A stretch of 13,890 nucleotides of DNA from DASPJR01 sp035628505 (GTDB lineage Bacteria; Planctomycetota; SZUA-567; H5-PLA8), in assembly GCA_035628505.1 (NCBI GenBank), contig DASPJR010000075.1, forward strand, positions 1 through 13,890, read 5' to 3'. This document shows positions 1 through 6,746 of this stretch, piece by piece (position 1 is the first letter of the stretch; every line of letters starts with the position of its first letter). A program made the translations under genes and the position numbers. The notes below the pieces were generated by a model that did no database searches, was not told the DNA's origin, and worked only from the letters and a program-made list of their open reading frames with translations.

Positions 1-441
1 ATGACCATGGCGCTGAGCCGCGACGACGCGGGCCGCTTCCTGCCCGATTATGTCGACCAGAAGAAGGCCGGCATTTTCAAGGACGATCCGTTCCAGTCGC
101 TGGACCAGAACGGCGTTGGCAAGCTGATCAAGATCGGAATCGAAGGCGGCCGCAGCACGAAGCCGAACCTGAAGATCGGCATCTGCGGCGAGCACGGCGG
201 CGAAGCCAAGTCCGTAAAGTTCTGCCACAAGGTCGGCATGAACTACGTCTCCTGCAGTCCGTTCCGCGTTCCGATCGCGCGCCTGGCTGCTGCGCAGGCC
301 GTTATCGAGCAGGGTGGGGCGAAAGGCGCAAAGCCCGCAGGAAAGCCGGCCAAGAAAGCCGCACCAAAGGCTGCTCCGAAGATGAAAGCCACGGCCAAGG
401 GCCTGCCCAAGCTGAAGGCCAAAGCCCGCGCGAAGGCCTAA
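1..441 (+). CDS. ppdK: Pyruvate, phosphate dikinase, C-terminal fragment (cut by window edge) with Lys/Ala-rich tail
   Basis: This is the last part of pyruvate, phosphate dikinase, a cytoplasmic enzyme interconverting pyruvate + ATP + Pi and PEP + AMP + PPi. The visible part is the end of the PEP/pyruvate-binding TIM barrel. It shows the family signatures SRDDAGRFLPDY near the left edge, KIGICGEHGGEAKSVKFCHK around residues 58-77, and NYVSCSPFRVPIARLAAAQA around 81-100. The ATG at position 1 is an internal codon (family context SRDDAG), so the gene starts upstream of the window. PPDK normally ends shortly after the ARLAAAQA helix. Here about 40 more residues follow (107-146) with 13 Lys, 1 Arg, 14 Ala, 5 Pro and no acidic residue, resembling the tails of bacterial histone-H1-like proteins. 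The tail is in frame and ends at a normal TAA just before a strong terminator. The identification is very secure; the role of the tail is unknown. Confidence 0.95.
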   Translation: MTMALSRDDAGRFLPDYVDQKKAGIFKDDPFQSLDQNGVGKLIKIGIEGGRSTKPNLKIGICGEHGGEAKSVKFCHKVGMNYVSCSPFRVPIARLAAAQAVIEQGGAKGAKPAGKPAKKAAPKAAPKMKATAKGLPKLKAKARAKA

Positions 442-456
442 GAGAGAGTGAAGCAG

Positions 457-489
457 AAAAAAGGGAGCCGAAAGGCTCCCTTTTTTTTT
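457..489 (+). terminator. Rho-independent terminator after ppdK
   Basis: A perfect 7-bp stem GGGAGCC/GGCTCCC (463-469 with 474-480) is closed by a GAAA tetraloop. It is preceded by an A-run (457-462) and followed by nine T (481-489). The A-run can pair with the T-run, so it may work on both strands. It lies 15 nt after the ppdK stop codon. Confidence 0.93.
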
Positions 490-565
490 AAGCTTGGAAC
501 TCCGATAATCTAGTAATCGAATTATGCCCGCCTCAGTCCGGTTTGAGACTAAGACGCTGTGTTCT

Positions 566-575
566 CAATATATTG
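566..575. promoter_or_regulatory. 10-bp perfect palindrome upstream of the toxin-antitoxin pair, candidate operator
   Basis: CAATATATTG is a perfect palindrome ending 32 nt before the antitoxin start codon, in an AT-rich stretch that must hold the promoter. Antitoxins of this kind usually repress their own operon by binding palindromes here. Its use as an operator is inference; a 10-mer palindrome can also arise by chance in AT-rich DNA. No convincing -35/-10 pair was found. Confidence 0.3.
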
Positions 576-607
576 CTATCCCAGCGAGCATCAGGTAAAC
601 TGCTATT

Positions 608-838
608 ATGAAGGCAACGATTGATATTCCTGAAGAGCTATTAGCGGGAGCGGCGGACGCTGCCGCGCGCCGGGGTGTATCTCTAGACACTTTTATCATT
701 GAAACGCTGAGAAAGGAACTGGCGCAAATAAAGTCAGTGAAGAAGGGATATCGAGTAAGCTTCCCAATAATCAAAGCAAAAGGCGGGAAAAAAATTTCTC
801 TGACGAACCGTCAGATCGAGGATCATCTCTTTGAATGA
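608..838 (+). CDS. VapB-like ribbon-helix-helix antitoxin
   Basis: A 76-residue protein opening with KATIDIPEELL. This is the short beta-strand plus helix pattern of ribbon-helix-helix DNA-binding antitoxins; a second helix (about residues 24-39, SLDTFIIETLRKELAQ) follows. The basic C-terminal half (residues 40-76) would be the toxin-wrapping part. It directly precedes and overlaps (8 nt) a PIN-domain gene, the normal order of a VapBC operon in which the antitoxin binds both operator and toxin. The Shine-Dalgarno is weak (AGG at 593-595, about 12 nt from the ATG). G+C is about 40-50%, clearly lower than the flanking genes, which suggests horizontal acquisition. The identification rests on context and general pattern, so the subfamily is uncertain. 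Confidence 0.72.
   Translation: MKATIDIPEELLAGAADAAARRGVSLDTFIIETLRKELAQIKSVKKGYRVSFPIIKAKGGKKISLTNRQIEDHLFE
818..822 (+). promoter_or_regulatory. Shine-Dalgarno GAGGA that decides the TTG start of the PIN toxin
   Basis: GAGGA lies inside the end of the antitoxin gene, 8 nt before TTG at 831. The nearby ATG at 835 is in another frame, so TTG is the only well-placed start for the PIN protein. The overlap of stop and start suggests translational coupling. Confidence 0.6.
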
Positions 839-1262
839 TCTGCTGGACATCAATGTCTGGCTTGCGTCTGCATTTGGTGAACATGAACACCACGAAGTTG
901 CACGCGCTTACCTGGAAACCTGTACCAGTGAGCACACTCTCGTTTTCTGCCGTCTGACACAACTCGGTTTTTTGCGGTTGGCCACCACGCACGCGGTCAT
1001 GCGTGAGAACACGTGCACAAATGAAGAAGCGTGGCTGGTTCTAGACGAGCTGATGAAAGATGAACGTGTTGTTCTTCTGAACGAGCCTCCCGGGCTTGAA
1101 CTTAAGTGGCGGAAACTGAGCACCGCAAAACTCAGTCAACCGAAGTCCTGGATGGACGACTACCTCTGCGCCTTTGCTCTGACTGCGGGTCTTCGCGTGG
1201 TGACGTTTGACCGTGGAATACACGCGACGACTGACGTTGATGTTCTCTTGCTGGAGAAATGA
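831..1262 (+). CDS. VapC-like PIN-domain ribonuclease toxin
   Basis: A 143-residue PIN-domain protein, the length usual for VapC toxins, which are Mg2+-dependent endoribonucleases acting on tRNA or rRNA. The N-terminal LLDINVWLA gives the first acidic residue (D6). The stretch RLTQLGFLRLAT (41-52) is the marker of a recognised VapC subgroup. DDYLCAFA (109-116) and VTFDRGI (124-130) supply the C-terminal acidic residues D109/D110 and D127. Position 44, where many PIN proteins have an acid, is Gln, as I recall for the LTQ subgroup. Translation starts at TTG (831), overlapping the antitoxin stop by 8 nt. The gene converges on the dehydratase gene with only 4 bases between the stop codons, and no terminator is visible between them. 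Confidence 0.85.
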   Translation: MNDLLDINVWLASAFGEHEHHEVARAYLETCTSEHTLVFCRLTQLGFLRLATTHAVMRENTCTNEEAWLVLDELMKDERVVLLNEPPGLELKWRKLSTAKLSQPKSWMDDYLCAFALTAGLRVVTFDRGIHATTDVDVLLLEK

Positions 1263-1266
1263 GTAG

Positions 1267-1557
1267 CTACCCCGCCAGTTCCTCCATCTTCTCCGCAAGC
1301 TTGAAATCCAGTTCGGTGATGCCGCCGGCGTCGTGCGTGTTCAGGTCCACCTTTACGGTGCTGTAGACGTTAAACCATTCGGGATGATGATTCATCGACT
1401 CGGCCACCAGCGCGACGCTCGCCATAAAGCCGAACGCCTCGACGAAGTTTTTAAACTTATAATTGCGGTGCAGCTTTCCATTCTCAAGCTTCCAGTGGGG
1501 AAGCTTCGTTAAGGCCTGCGAAATCTCTGCATCGCTAATCTTTTTGGGTCGTGCCAT
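1267..1557 (-). CDS. 4a-hydroxytetrahydrobiopterin dehydratase (pterin-4-alpha-carbinolamine dehydratase)
   Basis: A 96-residue protein of the PCD/DCoH family, which dehydrates 4a-hydroxytetrahydrobiopterin so that the pterin cofactor of aromatic amino acid hydroxylases can be recycled. It matches the family's usual size and carries the active-site signature ESMNHHPEWFNVYSTVKVDL (53-72) followed by H75 (NTHDAGGIT). I chose ATG at 1557 over the upstream TTG at 1563 because the Shine-Dalgarno AAAGGAG (1573-1567) sits 9 nt from the ATG but only 3 nt from the TTG. No phenylalanine hydroxylase or other pterin gene is in the window, so its partner is not shown. In many bacteria PCD-like proteins occur without a hydroxylase, where they may serve molybdopterin or other pterin chemistry. 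Confidence 0.93.
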   Translation of the reverse strand: MARPKKISDAEISQALTKLPHWKLENGKLHRNYKFKNFVEAFGFMASVALVAESMNHHPEWFNVYSTVKVDLNTHDAGGITELDFKLAEKMEELAG

Positions 1558-1566
1558 GCGCAAGTG

Positions 1567-1573
1567 CTCCTTT
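1567..1573 (-). promoter_or_regulatory. Shine-Dalgarno AAAGGAG for the PCD gene
   Basis: AAAGGAG read on the minus strand, 9 nt upstream of ATG at 1557. It selects this start over TTG at 1563. Confidence 0.7.
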
Positions 1574-1624
1574 CGATATCGTTCCTGACAAAAAGACTAT
1601 CGCCAGGGCGGCGCCGGAGAAAAG

Positions 1625-1654
1625 AAAAACGCCGCTCGTTTTGAGCGGCGTTTT
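1625..1654 (-). terminator. Rho-independent terminator after the matrixin gene (possibly bidirectional)
   Basis: A perfect 8-bp stem CGCCGCTC/GAGCGGCG (1630-1637 with 1643-1650) with a 5-nt loop. It is flanked by AAAAA and TTTT, so transcripts on the minus strand end in a U-run. It lies 29 nt beyond the matrixin stop codon and separates that gene from the PCD gene. Confidence 0.88.
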
Positions 1655-1683
1655 CGTACTGCGTGGAATCCTTCCGGCGGACG

Positions 1684-3870
1684 CTAGAATTTTCCCGAGC
1701 CGGTCTTCGCGTTCGAGACAAAGAAGACCTGTATTTCGCCGAAGAGGTAGAGGTTGCTGCCGGGGCCGAACCAGAACGTGACCGGCACCGTGACCGTTTC
1801 GCCCGGAAGGTTCTCGACCAAACCGTGTCCGCCCAGTACGTCGCGAAGGTCGGCGTTCTTCACGCTGAGTGTCGCCGAACCGGTCTTGTCATTCACCTTG
1901 ATCTTCGGACCCTGCTTGTTCACCGTCGCGAGCTTTTCGGTGTCAAAGTCGAAGAGCCATTCCTGGTCGCCGATCAGCACCGAGCCCTGCTTGACGCCAC
2001 CCGTGCCCTTGGGTGCCCGGATACCGATGAGCTTGTCGCTGAACAGCGTGGCCGAGACATTGTCTTTGCCCAGCTGCTGGAAGTTCATCTTGATTTGCGC
2101 CTTTGTCACCGAATAGTTCTTGCCGACGGAGATCTCCACGGACGCCACAGCGCTGGCGCCGTTCGCGTCGGTCACGCGCACGGTTGCGGTGAATGTTCCG
2201 ACGCTGGTGTAGGTGTGAACGACTTGCTGGCCGCTGCCCTTTGGTGAGCCGTCGCCGAAGTCCCATTCAAAGCTGCTGATCGCCGCGCCGCTGGGCGCCA
2301 GGGTGGCTTCGGACGAAAGCGTGACCGTCAGATCCGGCACACCCGTATCCGGGCTGGCCGCCGCAGTGACGGACGGATTTCCCGACGGAGGAGCCGGGGG
2401 CGGGGTTCCGCCACCGCCGCCGCTCGGAGGATCAGCCGGGCCGGCATACATTGTCTGTGCGGCGATAACTTCGTCGCTGCTCAGGCTGGTGAGGCCGCCA
2501 TCGAATGGGAACATGACTGTGTCTTTGACCGTCGTGTGATTCAGTCCAATGAAGTGGCCGATTTCATGGAGCGCAACGGAAGAGATATTGCCGCTTCCGC
2601 CGGCGTTCCAGCTGAAGTCACGGTCGTTGAAGATGATGTCGCAATCAACAAAGTTCGAGGAGCTTCCTACGGTGAAGCTTGAAAAGCAGATCGCCAGCGT
2701 GTTCTTGCTGAAGTCGTCGCTCGGGTTCGATGTCCAGCCGACAACGTTTTCGCCGTCCGTGCTGTTGTTGACCGCGGTCTGGGTCGTGCCTCCCAATGTG
2801 AAAGCCAGGCGGGAGCGGTCCACGGCTTCCCACTTATCGAAGGCGCCCTGCACATTGGGGAAGGGGTTGGCGTTCGTCTTCGAGACCGAGGTGCTCTGCT
2901 TCCAGATGATCTGCTGGCCTTCCACCTTTCCCAACACCGTCTTATCCAGATCCCAGATCGTCTTCTGATCAAACTGTACAAACGCATTCGCCGTCATGCC
3001 GCCCAGCGCGCCGGCCGAGAGAGCCGTTCCAAGCAGCAGCGCGATCGTGCGGGACGTGGCTTTGGCAGCTTTGAGCTTGCGGCGGCGGGCGATGATCAAG
3101 GCAGCCAGTAATGCAACGAACGTCAAAGAGAACGCGGACAGCAGCCACGCCTGCCGCACGCGCTCAGCCTGCTGTGTCGAAAGAACATCGGCAACCACGG
3201 CCGGAGCGGCGCTACTCTGCAGATGCGACGTCGAAGCGGGCAGGGTAGCGGCCAGCAGCGCGGCGTCTTTGGTCGACGCGCCTGTCGCGTAGGAGGTCAC
3301 CATTTCGCAGAAGGTGTCGTAGGGAATTGAGCGCGTCAGCAGGTTGGCTTCCAGATCCTTCTGATCCTTCGGCTCCTGAACATTGAAGGCGCGGGAGCAG
3401 ATGGGGCTTTCCACGAACTTCTTGTTGCCGCGTACGGTGATGTTGAATTTTCCAAGGCCCAGGTCCTGGACCATGTAGCGGCCCTTCTGGGGTTCCTTGA
3501 CGAAGACCATCGCGTGCTCGCCTACGCGGAAGTCCGCAGCATCGGGAACATAGCTGACCACATTGCCGTTGATGCCGCCTGGCGTGTCGAGCGTGATAAC
3601 CTCGGGCAGCGCGCCTTTGAGAGTCTTCAGCACTTTGACGTTCACGTAGGTCCGTGGGAACGTCTCACCCGGCTTCATCTGCGGGTACTCTTTCCTGAGC
3701 ACCTCAACTTCAACGACAGCGCTCGAGGCCGTCGTCATTTCCTTCAGCGTCGTGCGCAGGTAAGACGCGCCCGAGGCTACCACGGCACAAAACAACAGCA
3801 TCAGCGCGCCGAGCGGAAGAGCCTTCCACTTTCCGGCGCGTGCATGAGTTTTCCGGTTCGCCTGGATCAC
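1684..3870 (-). CDS. Membrane-anchored matrixin (M10-type) zinc metalloprotease with PKD domain
   Basis: About 728 residues from GTG at 3870, chosen because GGAGGAG (3883-3877) lies 6 nt upstream; a TTG at 3885 would overlap that Shine-Dalgarno. Order of parts: a signal/TM segment (about 17-37); an extracytoplasmic domain (about 45-190) of the type seen N-terminal to other bacterial matrixins (SSAVVEVEV...VLKTLKG...FRVGEHAMVFV); TM segment WLLSAFSLTFVALLAALII (about 242-260) followed by RRRKLK; a third hydrophobic segment (about 275-297); and a matrixin catalytic domain with HEIGHFIGLNH (435-445), binding zinc through three His with Glu as base, plus a Met-turn DTVMFP. Then come a Pro/Gly linker (about 481-497), a PKD domain (about 500-583, WDFGDGS) and a 140-residue C-terminal domain I do not recognise. 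The RRRK loop between the two TM segments would put both halves outside the cytoplasm. The protease family is secure; substrate unknown. Confidence 0.9.
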   Translation of the reverse strand: MIQANRKTHARAGKWKALPLGALMLLFCAVVASGASYLRTTLKEMTTASSAVVEVEVLRKEYPQMKPGETFPRTYVNVKVLKTLKGALPEVITLDTPGGINGNVVSYVPDAADFRVGEHAMVFVKEPQKGRYMVQDLGLGKFNITVRGNKKFVESPICSRAFNVQEPKDQKDLEANLLTRSIPYDTFCEMVTSYATGASTKDAALLAATLPASTSHLQSSAAPAVVADVLSTQQAERVRQAWLLSAFSLTFVALLAALIIARRRKLKAAKATSRTIALLLGTALSAGALGGMTANAFVQFDQKTIWDLDKTVLGKVEGQQIIWKQSTSVSKTNANPFPNVQGAFDKWEAVDRSRLAFTLGGTTQTAVNNSTDGENVVGWTSNPSDDFSKNTLAICFSSFTVGSSSNFVDCDIIFNDRDFSWNAGGSGNISSVALHEIGHFIGLNHTTVKDTVMFPFDGGLTSLSSDEVIAAQTMYAGPADPPSGGGGGTPPPAPPSGNPSVTAAASPDTGVPDLTVTLSSEATLAPSGAAISSFEWDFGDGSPKGSGQQVVHTYTSVGTFTATVRVTDANGASAVASVEISVGKNYSVTKAQIKMNFQQLGKDNVSATLFSDKLIGIRAPKGTGGVKQGSVLIGDQEWLFDFDTEKLATVNKQGPKIKVNDKTGSATLSVKNADLRDVLGGHGLVENLPGETVTVPVTFWFGPGSNLYLFGEIQVFFVSNAKTGSGKF

Positions 3871-3876
3871 AAGAGT

Positions 3877-3883
3877 CTCCTCC
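3877..3883 (-). promoter_or_regulatory. Shine-Dalgarno GGAGGAG for the matrixin gene
   Basis: GGAGGAG on the minus strand with a 6-nt spacer to GTG at 3870. It sets the start 15 nt inside the longest open frame. Confidence 0.7.
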
Positions 3884-3894
3884 AATTAAATTGG
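3882..3894. promoter_or_regulatory. 13-bp inverted repeat overlapping the matrixin Shine-Dalgarno
   Basis: CCAATT-A-AATTGG is a perfect inverted repeat around a single central base. It overlaps the first two bases of the Shine-Dalgarno of the matrixin gene. It could be a repressor site in the leader, but the arms cannot fold into a hairpin without opening the centre. Function is inference. Confidence 0.25.
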
Positions 3895-4182
3895 CTTGAT
3901 ACCCTGGAAGGCAAGTCGCATGCCGCACGAGCCCGCCGCACGCACTTTGTTCCTCAACCTGTGAATTGTCTTCGAGTTGGCTGCATCATCGGCGAACGTA
4001 AAGCAGAGTCAACTGTTAGTTTTAGAGGTGTTTTTCCACTGCACGCACCAGCCTCATGAATACCTTTCAAGTAAAATTGGAAAGTCTTGAGGTGGCGGAA
4101 GATGCGCCATTTCCGGGCCGTGGGTTAATCAATTGATCAGCTTGAGCGTTGCAGAATAGTTCGGCCGTTCGCGTGAAACGCT
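3895..4182. other. Intergenic region between the matrixin and small membrane-protein genes
   Basis: About 290 bases with no credible gene. It must hold the matrixin promoter (minus strand). A TTGACT hexamer read on the minus strand near 4007-4012 is the best -35 candidate, but its -10 partner is poor. A near-palindrome TAATCAATTGATCA lies around 4126-4139. No terminator with a T-run was seen after the membrane-protein gene. Confidence 0.4.
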
Positions 4183-4596
4183 TCAGCTTGCTACTCGCTT
4201 CGACCAGCGGTTCCAAGCCAGCAGAGCTGCGGGGAGCGCCAGCGGAAAGACGATGAAGAAGATCAGAAAAATACTCGACCGCTGTAGTTTATCATTCGTG
4301 TAAGGCGTTTTCCGGCACACATCCATTGCTGCGATCAAGCCCAGCGCTTCGGCAACGAGCAGGTAAATCGCTCCGGCTACGAACCCCCTGTTGGCTCCCG
4401 GCTGGAGGTAGAGGACTACGCTGAGTCCGGCGCCGTAACAGAAGGCCGTTAGAAGCAGATCCGTAATCTGAAGCTGCAGCCTGCCCTCGATCTTCGCCGC
4501 GTTCGATGAGGGGGCGATTTCCTGAAAGATGCGTTCGATCCAGGGCTGGACGATCAGCGCCGCGCAGAGAATCATGGCCGTTATTGGCAGCAGCAT
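4183..4596 (-). CDS. Small four-helix integral membrane protein of unknown function
   Basis: About 137 residues from ATG at 4596; a TTG at 4614 would add six residues. Four hydrophobic segments are visible: about 3-19 (LPITAMILCAALIVQ), 46-64 (ITDLLLTAFCYGAGLSVVLYL), 71-91 (FVAGAIYLLVAEALGLIAAM) and 110-130 (IFLIFFIVFPLALPAALLAW). The C-terminus is basic (NRWSKRVAS), suggesting a cytoplasmic end. The gene follows the DUF4954 gene on the same strand with 23-41 nt between stop and start, so they are probably co-transcribed. The Shine-Dalgarno is weak (CGGGG about 7 nt before ATG). I do not recognise a family; composition and helix spacing give no catalytic clue. Confidence 0.7.
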   Translation of the reverse strand: MLLPITAMILCAALIVQPWIERIFQEIAPSSNAAKIEGRLQLQITDLLLTAFCYGAGLSVVLYLQPGANRGFVAGAIYLLVAEALGLIAAMDVCRKTPYTNDKLQRSSIFLIFFIVFPLALPAALLAWNRWSKRVAS

Positions 4597-4637
4597 GTTC
4601 AAGCCCCGGGACAACGCTGGTTTGTTCTGCGGGGGGA

Positions 4638-6611
4638 TCAGAGCGTCTTCAGGATGTCGGAAATTTCTTCCTTCTGTTCCGCCGCTTCCTGCAAAGTTAT
4701 GCGCACGAAAGTGTCTTCCTTCGCGGGCAAATGGACGGATGCATAATCCGGGATGATGCGCACGCCGCGGAAATCGTCTTTTTCCTTGGTCAGCAGCGTG
4801 TCAGCCGCCATCTTCTCGTAGGCGACGATCAGTTCGTTGAGCAGGTCCTTGATGTTCTTGCCTGGAAACTCTGAGACGAGCAGCGAACGTTCGTGTTCGT
4901 AGCGCGGATCGGAAAGATAATTGGGCTCGAGGAGGCCTTTGAGATCGCGTTCCTGCTGGCGGCAGAACTTGACTCCGAAGTAGAGTCCTTTTAGCGCGTA
5001 CCAGCGGATGTAAAACGTGTACGCCTCGATTCCTTCGAGCCGCGCGGTCTCTTTCATAAAATTTTTGCCGAGACCGGGAATGTCCTTGTCCGTATAAACC
5101 GGTCGGCGCGCGACGTCGACCACGCCCGTTGTCTTCTTGACGGCGGCTTTCGCCGGTGTCAGCCCCGTCTCAACTTTCTGCAACGCCGCGCGGGCCCGCA
5201 CCATCAGGTCCACGATTTCCGGGCGGAACACTTCGAAGCCGACGTTGATGCGTGTGGCCTTATTGCGCACGGCGTATTTGCGTTCGTTGCGGCGGATGGC
5301 GTAGATGTTGTCGCTCAGCACCCAGCCGGGAAGGATTTCATTATACGCCGGCGACACGCCTTCAATACTCTCGGCGCGAGCATTGATCAGGCTGAAGGGC
5401 ATCTCCACGCGCTGGGGCAGCGTGGCGACGCCGGACGCGATGATGCTGTAGGGCGCTTTCGAAAAATCGGCGGGAAACTTGATGTTGACGCCCAGGCCGA
5501 AAAACATGCCTTCGCCCGGCCAGATTTCCTGATCGGGGGCTTTGCCGGTGTGATTGGATCCCACGTTCGCGCCGTAGGCAATGTTGCCCTTGCCGTCCGG
5601 CCAGTATGCGGCGATGAGCAGCGCCTGGTGATGGAATCCAACAAACGGACCGACCAGTGAATGCAGGCATTCTCCCGCGCTGACGATCGAATTGGGGCCG
5701 AGCAGCGACTTGCGCAGTTTTCCGTGGCAGTCCACCGAGCTGTGTTCGCAGCACATCGCCTGTTCAACAACCGCGTGCGTGTCGATGCGGCAGCCCCACT
5801 GGATCAATGCGTCCTTCACGCATGCGCCCGTGCCGACGTACGTATTTTCATCGCTGTTGCTGAGGATCGTTGTGTTCTCAATGCTTATGGCCGAATCAAT
5901 GATTGCATTCAGGCCCACATAGGTATCCAGCACTTTCGGGGTGTTCTGAATGACGGCTCCGGCTTCGATTACGCCGATGGTGCTGCGCACCTGGCGGATA
6001 TACTCGGCAAGCGCGCTTTCATAGTCATCGGCTTCCGAGCCGAACTTGCGATTGGCTGCGATCCTGGCGGCAATCTCGACTGTCATCTCGGCAAACAATG
6101 CCGTGTCGCGGCCTTGTATTTCAAGACCCAGCGACACCTTCTGGCCGTTGCCAAAGGTAGTATTGCGCGAACAGATTATCCGGCCGCAGCCCTGCACGAT
6201 TACACGGGGGCCGATGTGGTAATTGGCAATCAGACTGGTGTTCGCCAGATAGCAGTTGTCACCCACGGAGACATTGTTCAAATCGCAGTTGTAAACGCCC
6301 GAACCAATCGTCACGCCATGTTCGATCGTGACCTTCTCGCGAAAGACGCCCAGTTGTACCTCGCCGCTGAAATAGCAGCCGATTACTTTATGCGGGTTGA
6401 ATTCCTGCGCGACCCACACGCGTGACCAGTCTTCTGCTGCGTTATGTTGCGACTTGAGCGCTGTGATTTCGTCCGCCAACAGCTTGCGCAGATTGCGCGT
6501 CGCCGGTGTGGACGCGCGCGCCGTCGCCAGGCTCTTCAAGAGCTCACTTTGCGCGATCACGGCCTTTACTGCCGCCGCGGGTGCGTCCAAGTCTGTGCTG
6601 GCCAGCGCCAT
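4638..6611 (-). CDS. DUF4954-family left-handed beta-helix (hexapeptide-repeat) protein
   Basis: About 657 residues from ATG at 6611 (GAGG 11 nt upstream); a GTG at 6635 without a clear Shine-Dalgarno would add eight. After a short helical lead, the pattern EDWSRVWVAQEF..VIGCYFSGEVQLG begins a long series of hexapeptide-like turns typical of LpxA/GlmU-type left-handed beta-helices: VTIGSGVYNCDLNNVSVGDNC, ANYHIGPRVIVQGCG, FGNGQKVSLGLE, TYVGLNAIIDSAISI. The stretch GNIAYGANVGSNHTGKAPDQEIWPG and the later MPFSLI motif also fit the large DUF4954 proteins I recall from Bacteroidetes. The last ~200 residues are helical and outside the helix fold. Members resemble acyl- or nucleotidyltransferases, but no reaction is established. 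It lies 111 nt after the HEAT gene and just before a small membrane-protein gene on the same strand. Confidence 0.82.
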   Translation of the reverse strand: MALASTDLDAPAAAVKAVIAQSELLKSLATARASTPATRNLRKLLADEITALKSQHNAAEDWSRVWVAQEFNPHKVIGCYFSGEVQLGVFREKVTIEHGVTIGSGVYNCDLNNVSVGDNCYLANTSLIANYHIGPRVIVQGCGRIICSRNTTFGNGQKVSLGLEIQGRDTALFAEMTVEIAARIAANRKFGSEADDYESALAEYIRQVRSTIGVIEAGAVIQNTPKVLDTYVGLNAIIDSAISIENTTILSNSDENTYVGTGACVKDALIQWGCRIDTHAVVEQAMCCEHSSVDCHGKLRKSLLGPNSIVSAGECLHSLVGPFVGFHHQALLIAAYWPDGKGNIAYGANVGSNHTGKAPDQEIWPGEGMFFGLGVNIKFPADFSKAPYSIIASGVATLPQRVEMPFSLINARAESIEGVSPAYNEILPGWVLSDNIYAIRRNERKYAVRNKATRINVGFEVFRPEIVDLMVRARAALQKVETGLTPAKAAVKKTTGVVDVARRPVYTDKDIPGLGKNFMKETARLEGIEAYTFYIRWYALKGLYFGVKFCRQQERDLKGLLEPNYLSDPRYEHERSLLVSEFPGKNIKDLLNELIVAYEKMAADTLLTKEKDDFRGVRIIPDYASVHLPAKEDTFVRITLQEAAEQKEEISDILKTL

Positions 6612-6746
6612 CGAGTCATTCGCCTCACGTTTCACTGCGAGAATAACGCAAGCTCATGCCCCGTAAATGCAAAAACAGGAAACACGCGCGGCGGGCCGTT
6701 TCCAGGGTTCGGGACGGCGGGCCTCTGCAGGGCTCTTCAAAAGGCC

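Noticed and set aside
3885..3914. TTGCCT (minus strand, 3914-3909) with TTTAAT (3890-3885) as matrixin promoter
   Set aside because: The hexamers are good, but transcription would start inside the Shine-Dalgarno at 3877-3883, leaving no usable leader.
5661..6425. 254-codon plus-strand open frame opposite the DUF4954 gene
   Set aside because: Antisense shadow of a well-supported gene; no recognisable domain and no Shine-Dalgarno context.
6689..6723. Two direct copies of CGGCGGGCC between the HEAT A and DUF4954 genes
   Set aside because: A short G+C-rich direct repeat with no hairpin or T-run; not enough to call a terminator or mobile element.
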